A program made the translations under genes and the position numbers. DNA of 64,000 nucleotides from Nocardia sp. NBC_00416 (GTDB taxonomy: Bacteria; Actinomycetota; Actinomycetes; Mycobacteriales; Mycobacteriaceae), in the NCBI RefSeq assembly GCF_036032445.1, contig NZ_CP107932.1:4466501-4530500 (forward strand), read 5' to 3'. Position 1 is the stretch's first letter; the number at the start of each line of letters is the position of its first letter. This document shows, piece by piece, positions 15,406 to 24,383 of this stretch. The notes below the pieces were generated by a model. It did not search any database. It had not been told where the DNA came from and worked only from the letters and a program-made list of their open reading frames with translations.

Positions 15406-16691
15406 ACCATCGCGGCACCCTCGACACCCAATTCGACAATCGCCCCGATCGGCGCCGTCGCGACGGCACACAGCCGACCGAAGGCGCGCAACCGTTCAAC
15501 GCGTTCGGCGCCGCCGGCGACAGCCGGGCCCGCCGGCGGCCGCTCAATACCGCCGCCGCGTCGGCCGCAGCCGATGCCCATCGCACCGCAGCCGACGACT
15601 TCTGGTCGACCAACCAGTCCTGGGCCGATTCCCAGGACGGCACCACCGGCCAGAACTGGTCCGACCCCCAGGACGGTGGCTGGTCCGGCGGCGACCCGGC
15701 AGCGCAGAACAACTGGCAGCAGAACGGGTGGCAGCAGAACGAGAAGCCCGCCTGGCACAGTGATCCGAACTGGAACACCCACCAGAGCTGGACCGAAGCC
15801 CAATCCTGGTCCGGCGCCCCCGCACCCCGCGAGCACGGCGGACCGGCGGAGCACGAACCCTACGGCAGACCCGCGACGATCGCCGAGGCGCTGGAGAACG
15901 CGCCCGCCGTCGACGACGAACCCGCCGAACCGCGCCGGCAATCCCGTTCCCGGGGCGCCCACCGCGTAACCGCCCCGCCGTCCGCACTCAAGGGCCGGGC
16001 AGCGGTCGTCGCCGTCGCGGCCGGCGCGGTCGTCGCGGCCGGGCAGTGCGCCACCGCGGAGCCGGGCGACCAGAAACAGCAGCAGGCCACGGATTACGAG
16101 GCCGCCGGGTCGGTGCACGAGATCGCCGCCCAGTCCATGGCCACCGAGAATCCGGCCACGCCCGCGACCAATTCACCTCAGATGCTGAGCGGGGGCGCCC
16201 CGCTCGACACCAGCCGTTTCGGGGATATGCTCGCCAACGGCGCCCAGTTCGCCCAGGATCTGGCCCGGGCAGAGGAAGCCAAGTACCGGCCGCTGTTCGC
16301 CAGTTTCGCGAACGGCACCTACACCTCCGGATTCGGCGCCCGCTGGGGCGTCCAGCATCTGGGCGTGGACGTGGCCGCACCGATCGGCACCCCGATCTAC
16401 GCGGTGGCCGACGGTGAGGTCATCGACGCCGGGCCGGCCGCCGGTTTCGGAATGTGGGTCCGCCTTCAGCACGCCGACGGCACCATCACCGTCTACGGGC
16501 ACGTCGACACCACCACGGTCTCGGTCGGTGAATACGTGCTGGCGGGCGATCAGATCGCCACCGTAGGCAACCGCGGTTTCTCCACCGGGCCGCACTGCCA
16601 CTTCGAGGTCTGGCTCAACGGCAGCGATAAGGTCGATCCGATTCCCTGGCTGGCCACTCGCGGTATCAGCCTGATCGGGCCCGGCGACTAA
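15402..16691 (+). CDS. M23-family peptidoglycan endopeptidase (LytM-type)
   Basis: A 429-residue protein matching Rv0950c by position. Residues 1-190 are Gln/Trp/Asn-rich and disordered. One hydrophobic segment (~200-215, AAVVAVAAGAVVAAG) is a signal anchor. The M23 domain (~305-425) has the zinc ligands in QHLGVDVAAP (HxxxD) and PHCHFEVW (HxH), so it should be catalytically competent. It would cleave cross-links in the cell wall from the outer face of the membrane. No good ribosome-binding site precedes ATG 15402; it shares 4 nt with an upstream ORF. Possible MtrA boxes lie upstream. Confidence 0.9.
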   Translation: MNHRGTLDTQFDNRPDRRRRDGTQPTEGAQPFNAFGAAGDSRARRRPLNTAAASAAADAHRTAADDFWSTNQSWADSQDGTTGQNWSDPQDGGWSGGDPAAQNNWQQNGWQQNEKPAWHSDPNWNTHQSWTEAQSWSGAPAPREHGGPAEHEPYGRPATIAEALENAPAVDDEPAEPRRQSRSRGAHRVTAPPSALKGRAAVVAVAAGAVVAAGQCATAEPGDQKQQQATDYEAAGSVHEIAAQSMATENPATPATNSPQMLSGGAPLDTSRFGDMLANGAQFAQDLARAEEAKYRPLFASFANGTYTSGFGARWGVQHLGVDVAAPIGTPIYAVADGEVIDAGPAAGFGMWVRLQHADGTITVYGHVDTTTVSVGEYVLAGDQIATVGNRGFSTGPHCHFEVWLNGSDKVDPIPWLATRGISLIGPGD

Positions 16692-16736
16692 CCGGACGCC
16701 CGCCGACTCGGCACGTCACAGCACCGATTGCGCTCC

Positions 16737-17042
16737 TCAGGGCGTGGCGGAGATCGCCAACCCGATCAACATGATCACCTTGGCGATCTCCGATCCGATG
16801 TACCAGTAGTGCGCCCCGGATCGGGGTAGTTCCTCGCCCGCGAGCACTCGGTCCGACCGGCGCGACAGCGGCGGCCGCACCACCACAGCGCGGAACACCA
16901 GCCTGCCGATACCCAGCCCGAGCTCCGTGGCCACCCCGGGTGCGCGGAACTTCAGCGGCGCCTCGAGGAAAGAGATCGCCAGCACCATCCCGAGCCAGAG
17001 CATCGGCACGAACCACATCAGATGCTGGGCAACAGACTCCAT
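16737..17042 (-). CDS. Small membrane protein, apparently missing its middle
   Basis: A 101-residue protein. The N-terminal part (MESVAQHLMWFVPMLWLGMVLAI, then EAPLKFRAPGV and GLGIGRLVFRA) and the C-terminal part (PPLSRRSDRVLAGEELPRS, then YIGSEIAKVIMLIGLAI) look like the two ends of a four-helix family of ~140 residues that I recall from Rhodococcus and mycobacteria. Here GRLVFRA runs directly into VVVRPPLSRR, so the two middle helices seem to be absent by an in-frame deletion. Two helices remain. The function of the family is unknown. The gene lies 32 nt upstream of the uvrD1 stop region on the same strand. Confidence 0.65.
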   Translation of the reverse strand: MESVAQHLMWFVPMLWLGMVLAISFLEAPLKFRAPGVATELGLGIGRLVFRAVVVRPPLSRRSDRVLAGEELPRSGAHYWYIGSEIAKVIMLIGLAISATP

Positions 17043-17074
17043 ACCCGGAACCTACCCAGCCCCGGGCAGGCGGA

Positions 17075-19798
17075 CTACAGCTTCGTCAGGGTCTGACTGA
17101 ACTTCGGGATGAGCCGGATCTTGCCGCTGGTACCGAAATCGATCGTCACACTGGCCATATCGCCGACACCGTCCGCCGCGACCACCCGGCCGAGACCGTA
17201 TTTGTCGTCGCTGACCCGGTCGCCCACGGCCAGGGACAGCCCGACGTTGTTGCGGGCGACACCGCGCGGAGCGGGCCTGCTCTCACGGATTCCGGGCCGG
17301 GCCTCCCGGGATCCCGGCCAGCCGCCGGTCCAGTCCTCACCGGCCGAATCGGCGCCACGGCGCCGACCGTACTGTGTGGGCGCGGACGAGCGCTTGGGTT
17401 CGAGCCGCTGCCAGTCGATCAGATGATCCGGAACCTCCTGCAGGAACCTGGACTCCGGATTGAACACCGGCTGTCCCCAGGCCGAACGGACCACCGCGCG
17501 CGTGAGATACAGCCGACGCCTGGCCCGGGTGATGCCCACATAGGCCAGCCGGCGTTCCTCGGCCAGCTCGGCCGGATCGCCGAGAGCGCGCAGATGCGGG
17601 AACTGCCCGTCCTCCCAGCCGGTCACGAAAACCACCGGGAACTCCAAGCCCTTGGCGGTGTGCAGGGTCATCATCGTGACCATGCCCGAACCCTGCTCGG
17701 GTATCTGGTCCGCATCGGCCACCAGCGAGACACGTTCCAGGAACGCGGCCAGCGACCCCGGTTCGGGTTCGCCCTCACCGGTTTCGGGCATAAGGCCCTC
17801 GGCCCGGGCCGCTTCCAGGGCATTACGCGCCTCGGAGCTGAATTCCCGGGCCACGCTCACGAGTTCGTTCAGGTTGTCCAGCCGCGCACCGTCCTGCGGG
17901 TCGTCGGAGGACTCCAGTTCCGCCCGGTAACCGGTGCGGTCGAGAACCGCCTCGACCACCGCGCCCACATCGGGGAAGTCCAGTTCGTCCATCTGCCCGG
18001 CGGCACGGATCTGCTCGAGCAGCGCGACGAACCCGGCGATGGCGTTACGCGCCCGGGTGTTCAGCAACGCGACCTCACCGGCGGCGGCATCGCGCAATGC
18101 CTCGGCGAAACCGATACCGCGCTGTTCGGCGTGCACGGCAACACAGGCCTCGGCGCGGTCGCCGATACCGCGGCGCGGGGTGTTGAGGATGCGGCGCAAG
18201 CTCACCGCGTCATTCGGATTCTCCAGTACGCGCAGGTAGGCGACGATATCGCGAACCTCTTTGCGCTCGTAGAACCGGACCCCGCCGACCACCTTGTAGG
18301 GCAGGCCCATGCGAATGAAGATCTCCTCCAGCGCCCGGGAATTGTTATTGGTGCGGTAGAAGACGGCGATATCGGAGTAGGCGGCCTCGCCCGCGTCCAC
18401 CAGCCGGTCGATCTCCCGGGCGACGAAGGCCGCCTCGTCGTGCTCGTTGTCGGCGACGTAACCGGTGATGAGTTCGCCCGCACCGGCATCGGTCCACAAC
18501 CGTTTGTCACGGCGGTTGCTGTTGCGGGAGATCACCGAGTTGGCCGCGTTCAGGATGTTCTGGGTGGAGCGGTAGTTCTGTTCCAGCAGAATCGTCTCGG
18601 CATCGGGGAAATCGCGCTCGAATTCCTCGATATTGCGAATGGTGGCGCCCCGGAAGGCGTAGATCGACTGATCCGCGTCGCCGACCACGCACAGTTCGCT
18701 GGGCGGCACCCCGTCGACGCCCGCGGAGTCCGGCGACTCGGTGTCGAGGCCGGCCGCGGCGGCGCCGGCCTCGGTGTCCACGGCTTCGGTGGCAGCCTCC
18801 GCGCCCGCGGTGGGATGGCCGACCAGCTCCCGTACCAGCACATACTGGGCATGGTTGGTGTCCTGGTATTCGTCGACCAGCACGTGCCGGAAGCGGCGGC
18901 GGTAGTACTCGGCGACCTGGGGATGCTTCTGCAACAGCGCGACCGTCTCACCGATGAGGTCGTCGAAGTCCATGGCGTTGGCCGTACGCAGCCGACGCTG
19001 GTACTCGGTGTAGACCCGGGCGACGATCCGGGGCAGTTCGACATCCTCGAATCCGGCGTCCGTATTCGCCTGCTCCGGGCCGATGAGTTCGTTCTTCAGA
19101 TTGGAGATGGCGGTGGCGAGCAGCCGCGGCGAGTACTTCTTGGGATCGAGCTCCAGGTCCCGGCCGATCATGGTGAGCAACCGCCGGGAATCGTCGGCGT
19201 CGTAGATGGAGAAGTTCGAGTTCAACCCCGGCAGCAGCGCCGCCTGGGTGCGCAGGATGCGCACACAGCTGGAGTGGAAGGTCGACACCCACATGGACGC
19301 GGCACGCGGGCCCACGAGTTCGATGACCCGCTCCCGCATCTCGGCCGCGGCCTTGTTGGTGAAGGTGATGGCGAGGATCTGCCCCGGAGTGGCCCCCCGC
19401 GCGGCCAGCAGATAGGCGATCCGGCGGGTCAGCACCGCGGTTTTACCCGAGCCCGCCCCCGCCACGATCAACAGCGGCGACCCGGTGTGCAGAACGGCGG
19501 CGCGCTGCTGCGGATTCAGCCCGTCCAGCAGTTCCTCGGCCTCCTCGGCCCGGCGCTGGGCCGCGCTTGCGCGCTGCTGGGTCTGTTCGTTCTGGACCCG
19601 GCGCTGCAATGCGGCCAGCCCGCCCGCGGCGGCACCGGACTCACGACCGCCGGGGGCGCCCCGCTCCGCGTCCGGTAGCTCGAGACCGGGCAGGGCCGGA
19701 GCCCCCGGCGCCGCGCCGGGCTCCGGGGAGCCGGCGCCAGAGGTGGTGGCACGGGAATTGTGCGAGTCCGAACGAAGTGCTGCCGCGGTGGTGTCCAT
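17075..19798 (-). CDS. uvrD1: ATP-dependent DNA helicase UvrD1/PcrA
   Basis: A 907-residue SF1A helicase. Walker A GAGSGKT is at 114-120, the DEYQDTNHAQY block is motif II, VVGDADQSIYAFRGA is motif III, and motifs V/VI are in TLHTAKGLEFPVVFV and VGITRARRRLYL. The C-terminal ~60 residues form the tudor-like RNA-polymerase/Ku-interacting tail (GDRVSDDKYGLGRVV). It unwinds 3'-tailed DNA in repair. Longer than the mycobacterial enzyme (~770): there is a 90-residue Ala/Gly/Gln-rich N-terminal extension and an Ala/Glu/Asp-rich insert of ~30 residues just before motif III. Position corresponds to Rv0949. Confidence 0.95.
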   Translation of the reverse strand: MDTTAAALRSDSHNSRATTSGAGSPEPGAAPGAPALPGLELPDAERGAPGGRESGAAAGGLAALQRRVQNEQTQQRASAAQRRAEEAEELLDGLNPQQRAAVLHTGSPLLIVAGAGSGKTAVLTRRIAYLLAARGATPGQILAITFTNKAAAEMRERVIELVGPRAASMWVSTFHSSCVRILRTQAALLPGLNSNFSIYDADDSRRLLTMIGRDLELDPKKYSPRLLATAISNLKNELIGPEQANTDAGFEDVELPRIVARVYTEYQRRLRTANAMDFDDLIGETVALLQKHPQVAEYYRRRFRHVLVDEYQDTNHAQYVLVRELVGHPTAGAEAATEAVDTEAGAAAAGLDTESPDSAGVDGVPPSELCVVGDADQSIYAFRGATIRNIEEFERDFPDAETILLEQNYRSTQNILNAANSVISRNSNRRDKRLWTDAGAGELITGYVADNEHDEAAFVAREIDRLVDAGEAAYSDIAVFYRTNNNSRALEEIFIRMGLPYKVVGGVRFYERKEVRDIVAYLRVLENPNDAVSLRRILNTPRRGIGDRAEACVAVHAEQRGIGFAEALRDAAAGEVALLNTRARNAIAGFVALLEQIRAAGQMDELDFPDVGAVVEAVLDRTGYRAELESSDDPQDGARLDNLNELVSVAREFSSEARNALEAARAEGLMPETGEGEPEPGSLAAFLERVSLVADADQIPEQGSGMVTMMTLHTAKGLEFPVVFVTGWEDGQFPHLRALGDPAELAEERRLAYVGITRARRRLYLTRAVVRSAWGQPVFNPESRFLQEVPDHLIDWQRLEPKRSSAPTQYGRRRGADSAGEDWTGGWPGSREARPGIRESRPAPRGVARNNVGLSLAVGDRVSDDKYGLGRVVAADGVGDMASVTIDFGTSGKIRLIPKFSQTLTKL

Positions 19799-19907
19799 CG
19801 TCTGTTCACGCTACCGCCGCGACCCGACACGATCGAACACTCGGCCGAATTCGGCTTCCCGGATCCGTCCCCCGCGTCCGATATCCCCAGCAGTGAGCGT
19901 TTTGCAT

Positions 19908-20139
19908 ACCCTGGAGACCATGGCAAACTGGCAATATGGTTTGCCCTTCAGCGAAACATCCGCGCCGGTTGTCTGGGCAGCGGGGTCGCAGACCGGGCAC
20001 CTGAAGCCCCGAAAGGGGGGCAGATCAGGGGGAACGGCACTACCAGACCCGCCGGGTCTATTTCACGGTGAAGGAGCTCTGGACCGGTAACACGACGCGC
20101 CTCGGCGCCGATCCAGGTTCTGACACGAGGAGATGAGAA
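19908..20139 (+). other. Long structured leader upstream of chorismate mutase
   Basis: A -10-like TACCCT near 19908-19913 would start a ~220-nt untranslated leader. It contains a 7-bp perfect stem (19922-19928 with 19939-19945), a CCCC-GAAA-GGGG stem near 20010, and a 6-bp stem at 20045-20059 followed by ATTTC. I match it to no riboswitch class I know. Confidence 0.4.
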
Positions 20140-20451
20140 ATGAGCACACCCGCTACGGCGACCGGATCGGGTTCCACCACCGACTCGGAATCGGAGCTCC
20201 CTCGGACCGAAGCCGAGATCGAGAAGCTCCGTAAGGAGATCGACCGACTCGATGCGGAAATCCTGACGGCGATCAAGCGCCGGACGGAGATCTCGCGGGT
20301 GATCGGACGAACCCGGATGGCCTCCGGAGGCACCCGGCTGGTACACAGCCGGGAGATGAAAGTGCTGGAACGTTTCAGCGAACTGGGCCAGGAAGGCCAC
20401 ACCCTGGCGATGCTGCTGCTGCGACTCGGTCGCGGACGTCTCGGCCGCTAG
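20140..20451 (+). CDS. Intracellular chorismate mutase (AroQ type)
   Basis: A 103-residue helical protein matching Rv0948c by position and sequence style. The AroQ signature starts at IEKLRKEIDRLDAEILTAIKRR and continues with SRVIGRTRMASGGTRLVHSREMKVLERF. It converts chorismate to prephenate at the head of Phe/Tyr synthesis. Enzymes of this small class have low activity alone and are boosted by DAHP synthase in mycobacteria. ATG 20140 follows GAGGAGATGAGA. Residues 1-22 are a Ser/Thr-rich tail. A long leader precedes it. Confidence 0.92.
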   Translation: MSTPATATGSGSTTDSESELPRTEAEIEKLRKEIDRLDAEILTAIKRRTEISRVIGRTRMASGGTRLVHSREMKVLERFSELGQEGHTLAMLLLRLGRGRLGR

Positions 20452-20497
20452 ACCCCATAGAACCGACGCGACGGCCCGCAGACCGCCGCAACCTCAC

Positions 20498-20533
20498 GAA
20501 CCGCCCCGGGTGACCACGCCCCAGGGCGGTTCG
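20498..20533. terminator. Bidirectional terminator between chorismate mutase and gabD
   Basis: A perfect 10-bp stem (CGAACCGCCC at 20498-20507 with GGGCGGTTCG at 20524-20533) lies between the two convergent stops. Confidence 0.8.
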
Positions 20534-20542
20534 TACTGTCGG

Positions 20543-21997
20543 TCACGTCATCGCGATGTACTTGGTCGACAGATACTCCTCGATCCCCTCGGTGCCGCCC
20601 TCCCGGCCGAAACCGGAGGCCTTGACGCCGCCGAACGGGGCCGCCGGATCAGAGATCACCCCACGATTCACACCCACCATTCCGCTCTCCAATCCCTCGG
20701 CGACCCGCAACGCCCGATCCAGATCTCGGGTGTAGACATAGCTCACCAGCCCGAATTCGGTATCGTTCGCGGCCGCCAGCCCCTCGTCCTCGGTATCGAA
20801 GGCGACGATCGGCGCCACCGGCCCGAAAACCTCCTCACGCAGAATGCGTGCCTTCGCGGGAATATCGGCGAGCACGGTCGCCGGATAGAACCACCCCGGA
20901 CCACCGGGAGCCTTACCGCCGACGCGGACCGAAGCACCGGCCGCGACCGCGTCCTCGACCAGCTCGGACACAGTGTTCAACTGCTCCGCACTGACCAGCG
21001 GACCGAGAGTGGTCGCCGACTCGGTACCCGGGCCCATCCGCACCTGCGCGTTGATCGCCGCGACGAACTTGTCGGTGAACTCCTCGACCACCGCCCGCTG
21101 CACATGGAAGCGATTGGCGGCCGTGCACGCCTCCCCGCCGTTGCGCAACTTCGCCAGCATGGCGCCCTCGACCGCCGCGTCGATATCGGCGTCGTCGAAC
21201 ACCACGAACGGAGCGTTCCCGCCGAGTTCCATCGAGGTGCGCAGCAGACCGGTGGCGGACTTCTCGACCAGGGTGCGCCCCACCTCGGTGGACCCGGTGA
21301 AGGTGAGCTTGCGCAACCGGGGATCGTCGAGCAGCGGCTGGGTCACCGCGCCGGAACGGCGGGAGGTGATCACCGAGAGCACGCCCTCGGGCAGCCCGGC
21401 CTCGGCACACAATTTCGCCAGCAGCAGCATGGTGAGCGGGGTCGCCGAAGCCGGTTTGACGATCATGGTGCAGCCGGCGGCGAGCGCGGGACCGATCTTG
21501 CGGGTGCCCATCGCCAGCGGGAAATTCCACGGCGTGATCGCCAGACACGGCCCGACCGGCTGTTTGTGCACCAAGATCCGGCCGGTACCCGACGGCGCGT
21601 GCAGATAGCGGCCGTGGATCCGGGCCGCCTCCTCACTGAACCAGCGGAAGAACTCCGCGCCGTAGCGCACCTCGTTACGGCTCTCCGGCAGCGCCTTACC
21701 CATTTCCAACGTCATCAGCAGCGCGAAGTCCTCGGCGCGCGCGGTAATACCCTCGAAAACCGCCCGCAGGATCTCCCCGCGCTCCCGAGCCGGAGTGGCG
21801 GCCCAGCCCGCCTGAGCCGCCGCCGCAGCGTCCAACGCCCGCACCGCGTCCTCCGGGGAACCGTCCGCGACCTCGGCGAGAACCTCGCCGTTCGCCGGGT
21901 TGTGCACGGCGAAGGTGCCGCCGCCGGTGGCGTCGACCGGGCCACCGATCCACAGCTGCTTCGGTACGGACTCGAGTACTTCGGTTTCTGAGGGCAT
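20543..21997 (-). CDS. gabD: NAD(P)-dependent succinate-semialdehyde dehydrogenase
   Basis: A 484-residue ALDH-superfamily enzyme that oxidises succinate semialdehyde to succinate, linking GABA or alternative TCA routes to succinate. Cofactor motifs are ITPWNFPLAMGTRKIGPALAAG and FTGSTEVGR, the general base Glu is in ELGGNAPFVVF, and the nucleophile Cys is in NGGEACTAANRF. The C-terminal PFGGVKASGFGREGG is typical of GabD/Sad. Full length with no lesion. Exact substrate preference among short semialdehydes cannot be read from the sequence. It reads toward chorismate mutase. Confidence 0.9.
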   Translation of the reverse strand: MPSETEVLESVPKQLWIGGPVDATGGGTFAVHNPANGEVLAEVADGSPEDAVRALDAAAAAQAGWAATPARERGEILRAVFEGITARAEDFALLMTLEMGKALPESRNEVRYGAEFFRWFSEEAARIHGRYLHAPSGTGRILVHKQPVGPCLAITPWNFPLAMGTRKIGPALAAGCTMIVKPASATPLTMLLLAKLCAEAGLPEGVLSVITSRRSGAVTQPLLDDPRLRKLTFTGSTEVGRTLVEKSATGLLRTSMELGGNAPFVVFDDADIDAAVEGAMLAKLRNGGEACTAANRFHVQRAVVEEFTDKFVAAINAQVRMGPGTESATTLGPLVSAEQLNTVSELVEDAVAAGASVRVGGKAPGGPGWFYPATVLADIPAKARILREEVFGPVAPIVAFDTEDEGLAAANDTEFGLVSYVYTRDLDRALRVAEGLESGMVGVNRGVISDPAAPFGGVKASGFGREGGTEGIEEYLSTKYIAMT

Positions 21998-22057
21998 ACG
22001 GTCAGCCTAAGCCGGGTCGAGGCCGATTTCGCTGGCTCACGCGGACAGTGTCTATTG

Positions 22058-22109
22058 CCCCGCCTTCGGCGGGGCGGGGCTGTGTTTATTTGCCCCGCCT
22101 TCGGCGGGG
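22058..22109. repeat. Tandem short hairpins beside the 92-bp element
   Basis: The hairpin CCCCGCC-TTC-GGCGGGG occurs at 22058-22074 and again at 22093-22109. It corresponds to the GCCGCC-GAA-GGCGGC hairpin next to copy B at 12588, so it is part of the same repeat neighbourhood. Confidence 0.6.
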
Positions 22110-22113
22110 CGGG

Positions 22114-22205
22114 GTCGGGGCCCTCGTTAACCCCGGTTCTTCACTCCTACGCTCAGTCGCTGCGCTCCTTCGCTTCGTCGCTCCAGAACCGGGGCGGGCC
22201 CCGAC
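22114..22205. repeat. 92-bp palindromic intergenic element, copy E (inverted)
   Basis: Same GTCGGGGCCC...GGGCCCCGAC ends and core as copies A and B, but the asymmetric core is reversed. It sits upstream of gabD in a 740-bp stretch without a credible gene on either strand. Confidence 0.85.
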
Positions 22206-22252
22206 CTCGGAATGGGACAGTTCGGAGTGGTGGTCGTGGGTCGACTTTTCTG

Positions 22253-22578
22253 GCGGTCGGTCGCTGCGCTCCTTCGCTCTGTCGCTCCAGAACCGGGGCG
22301 GGCCCCGACCACCGAAAGGCGACAATCAGGGCCGCGGAATCGTCGTTCACATCGGCCACCCATCACGCCCCCTCGCTTGTTCACTCCAGAACCGGGGCAG
22401 ACCCGACCACCGAATGGTGACCGTCCGGAGAAGGCGTGAGGGGCGGAGATCGCAGATCTTGGCCACCGGTGGGGGATCGGGCCGTACGGGCTGGATGCTT
22501 CGCTTCTCCGGGGGGCCGTGTGCGCGGTCGGTCGCTGCGCTCTTTCGCTCTGTCACCGCAGAACCGGGAGGCGGGCCG
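22253..22578. repeat. Partial copies of the 92-bp element
   Basis: Three half-elements in the inverted orientation. 22257-22309 has the core plus the right arm, 22378-22410 has the CCAGAACCGGGGC arm only, and 22526-22578 has a diverged core. Each keeps the GTCGCTGCGCTC...CCAGAACCGGGG order. Nothing else is apparent in this part of the intergenic region. Confidence 0.65.
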
Positions 22579-22727
22579 GACCCGCGCTCGCACAGCCCCG
22601 AATGCCTGCGGCCGTTCTGGCCACGGGTGTTCGATCGGCCGCGAGCAGACGGCGGGCAACCGCGGTCGTGTTCCTTGCGGACACGGGGCGGGACCCGGCC
22701 GCGACAGCGTCGGCCGCCTGCGGAATG

Positions 22728-22733
22728 TACGCT
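22728..22733 (+). promoter_or_regulatory. -10 box of leaderless pgi transcript
   Basis: TACGCT lies 8 nt before GTG 22742, with no ribosome-binding site in between. Confidence 0.55.
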
Positions 22734-22741
22734 CGGCCAGT

Positions 22742-24379
22742 GTGAGCGTCGACATAACCGCATCGGCGGCATGGCAGAAATTGCGCGATCATCATGATGC
22801 GATCGCGGCCCTACAACTGAGGGACCTGTTCGCCGAAGACCCGCCGCGCGGCCGCGATCTGATGCTGACCGCGGGCGAATTGCGGATCGACTACAGCAAG
22901 CATCGCCTCACCCGGGAAACCCTGCAATTGCTGGTGGAACTGGCTCGTGCAGCCGGTGTCGAGACCCAGCGCGACCGGATGCTGCGGGGCGAGCACATCA
23001 ACACCTCCGAAGACCGGGCCGTGGGGCATACCGCATTACGGCTGCCGAAGGGCAGTTCGCTGACCATCGACGGCGACGATGTCGTCGCCGCGGTCCACGA
23101 CGTGCTCGACCGGATGAGCTCCTTCGCCGACGCGGTGCGCTCGGGTGCTTGGCGTGGGGCGACCGGGGCGCGCATCCGCACCGTGGTGAACATCGGCATC
23201 GGCGGATCCGATCTGGGACCGGTGATGGTGTACCAGGCGCTGCGCCACTACGCGGACGCGGGGATCGACGCCCGGTTCGTCTCCAATGTCGACCCCGCCG
23301 ATCTGGTGGCGACCCTGGCCGACCTGGATCCCGCGACCACGCTGTTCATCGTCGCCTCCAAAACCTTCTCCACCCTCGAAACCCTGACCAACGCGACCGC
23401 CGCCCGCCGCTGGCTGGTGGATGCTCTCGGATCGGATGCGGTGGCGAAACATTTCGTGGCCGTATCCACCCACGCCGGGCGGGTGGCCGAGTTCGGTATC
23501 GATACCGCCAATATGTTCGGTTTCTGGGATTGGGTCGGTGGCCGGTATTCGGTGGATTCGGCCATCGGGCTGTCGGTGATGGTGACGATCGGCCCCACCC
23601 GGTTCGCCGAATTCTTGGCCGGTATGCACGATATGGACAGGCATTTCGCGACCGCTCCCCTGGCGGAGAACGCGCCGGCGGTGCTGGCGCTGATCGGCGT
23701 GTGGTACGCGAACTTCTTCGGCGCACAGTCACGGGCGGTGCTGCCGTACTCGAACGATCTCGCCCGGTTCCCGGCCTATCTACAGCAACTGACCATGGAG
23801 TCGAACGGGAAATCGGTACGGGCCGACGGCAGTCCGGTCAGCACCTCCACCGGCGAGATCTTCTGGGGCGAACCCGGCACGAACGGCCAGCACGCCTTCT
23901 ATCAACTGCTGCATCAGGGCACCCGGCTGATCCCCGCCGATTTCATCGGATTCGCCCGCCCCACCGACGATCTGCCCACCCGCGACGGCACCGGCAGTAT
24001 GCACGACATCCTGATGAGCAACCTCTTCGCGCAGACCAAGGTCCTCGCATTCGGGAAGACCGCCGCGGAGATCGCCGCCGAGGGCACGAGCCCGGACCTG
24101 GTACCGCACAAGGTGATGCCCGGCAACCGGCCCAGCACCACGATCCTCGCGCCCCGGCTGACCCCGTCGGTATTGGGTCAACTGATCGCACTCTACGAAC
24201 ACCAGGTCTTCGTGGCGGGCGCGATCTGGGGTATCGACAGTTTCGACCAGTGGGGTGTGGAACTCGGTAAACAACAGGCGCTCGCGCTCGCGCCGTTGCT
24301 CACCGATCCGGCGGAACCGGCGGCACAGGACGATTCGTCCACCGACGCCCTGATCCGCTGGTATCGCGCCAACCGCTGA
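22742..24379 (+). CDS. pgi: Glucose-6-phosphate isomerase
   Basis: A 545-residue enzyme interconverting glucose-6-P and fructose-6-P. Family blocks: VNIGIGGSDLGPVMVYQAL (phosphate site), the SKTFSTLETLTNA motif, GGRYSVDSAIGLSVMV, and the C-terminal GAIWGIDSFDQWGVELGK with the catalytic Lys near the end. GTG 22742 is chosen because the protein aligns from SVDITASAAWQKL and a -10 box lies just upstream; the longer frame upstream runs into repeats. Full length. It converges on the next gene with only 4 nt between stops. Confidence 0.96.
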   Translation: MSVDITASAAWQKLRDHHDAIAALQLRDLFAEDPPRGRDLMLTAGELRIDYSKHRLTRETLQLLVELARAAGVETQRDRMLRGEHINTSEDRAVGHTALRLPKGSSLTIDGDDVVAAVHDVLDRMSSFADAVRSGAWRGATGARIRTVVNIGIGGSDLGPVMVYQALRHYADAGIDARFVSNVDPADLVATLADLDPATTLFIVASKTFSTLETLTNATAARRWLVDALGSDAVAKHFVAVSTHAGRVAEFGIDTANMFGFWDWVGGRYSVDSAIGLSVMVTIGPTRFAEFLAGMHDMDRHFATAPLAENAPAVLALIGVWYANFFGAQSRAVLPYSNDLARFPAYLQQLTMESNGKSVRADGSPVSTSTGEIFWGEPGTNGQHAFYQLLHQGTRLIPADFIGFARPTDDLPTRDGTGSMHDILMSNLFAQTKVLAFGKTAAEIAAEGTSPDLVPHKVMPGNRPSTTILAPRLTPSVLGQLIALYEHQVFVAGAIWGIDSFDQWGVELGKQQALALAPLLTDPAEPAAQDDSSTDALIRWYRANR

Positions 24380-24383
24380 CCGG

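Noticed and set aside
16940..19678. 912-codon open frame on the plus strand opposite uvrD1
   Set aside because: Same cause: codon bias of the helicase gene leaves the opposite frame open. No family motif is visible.
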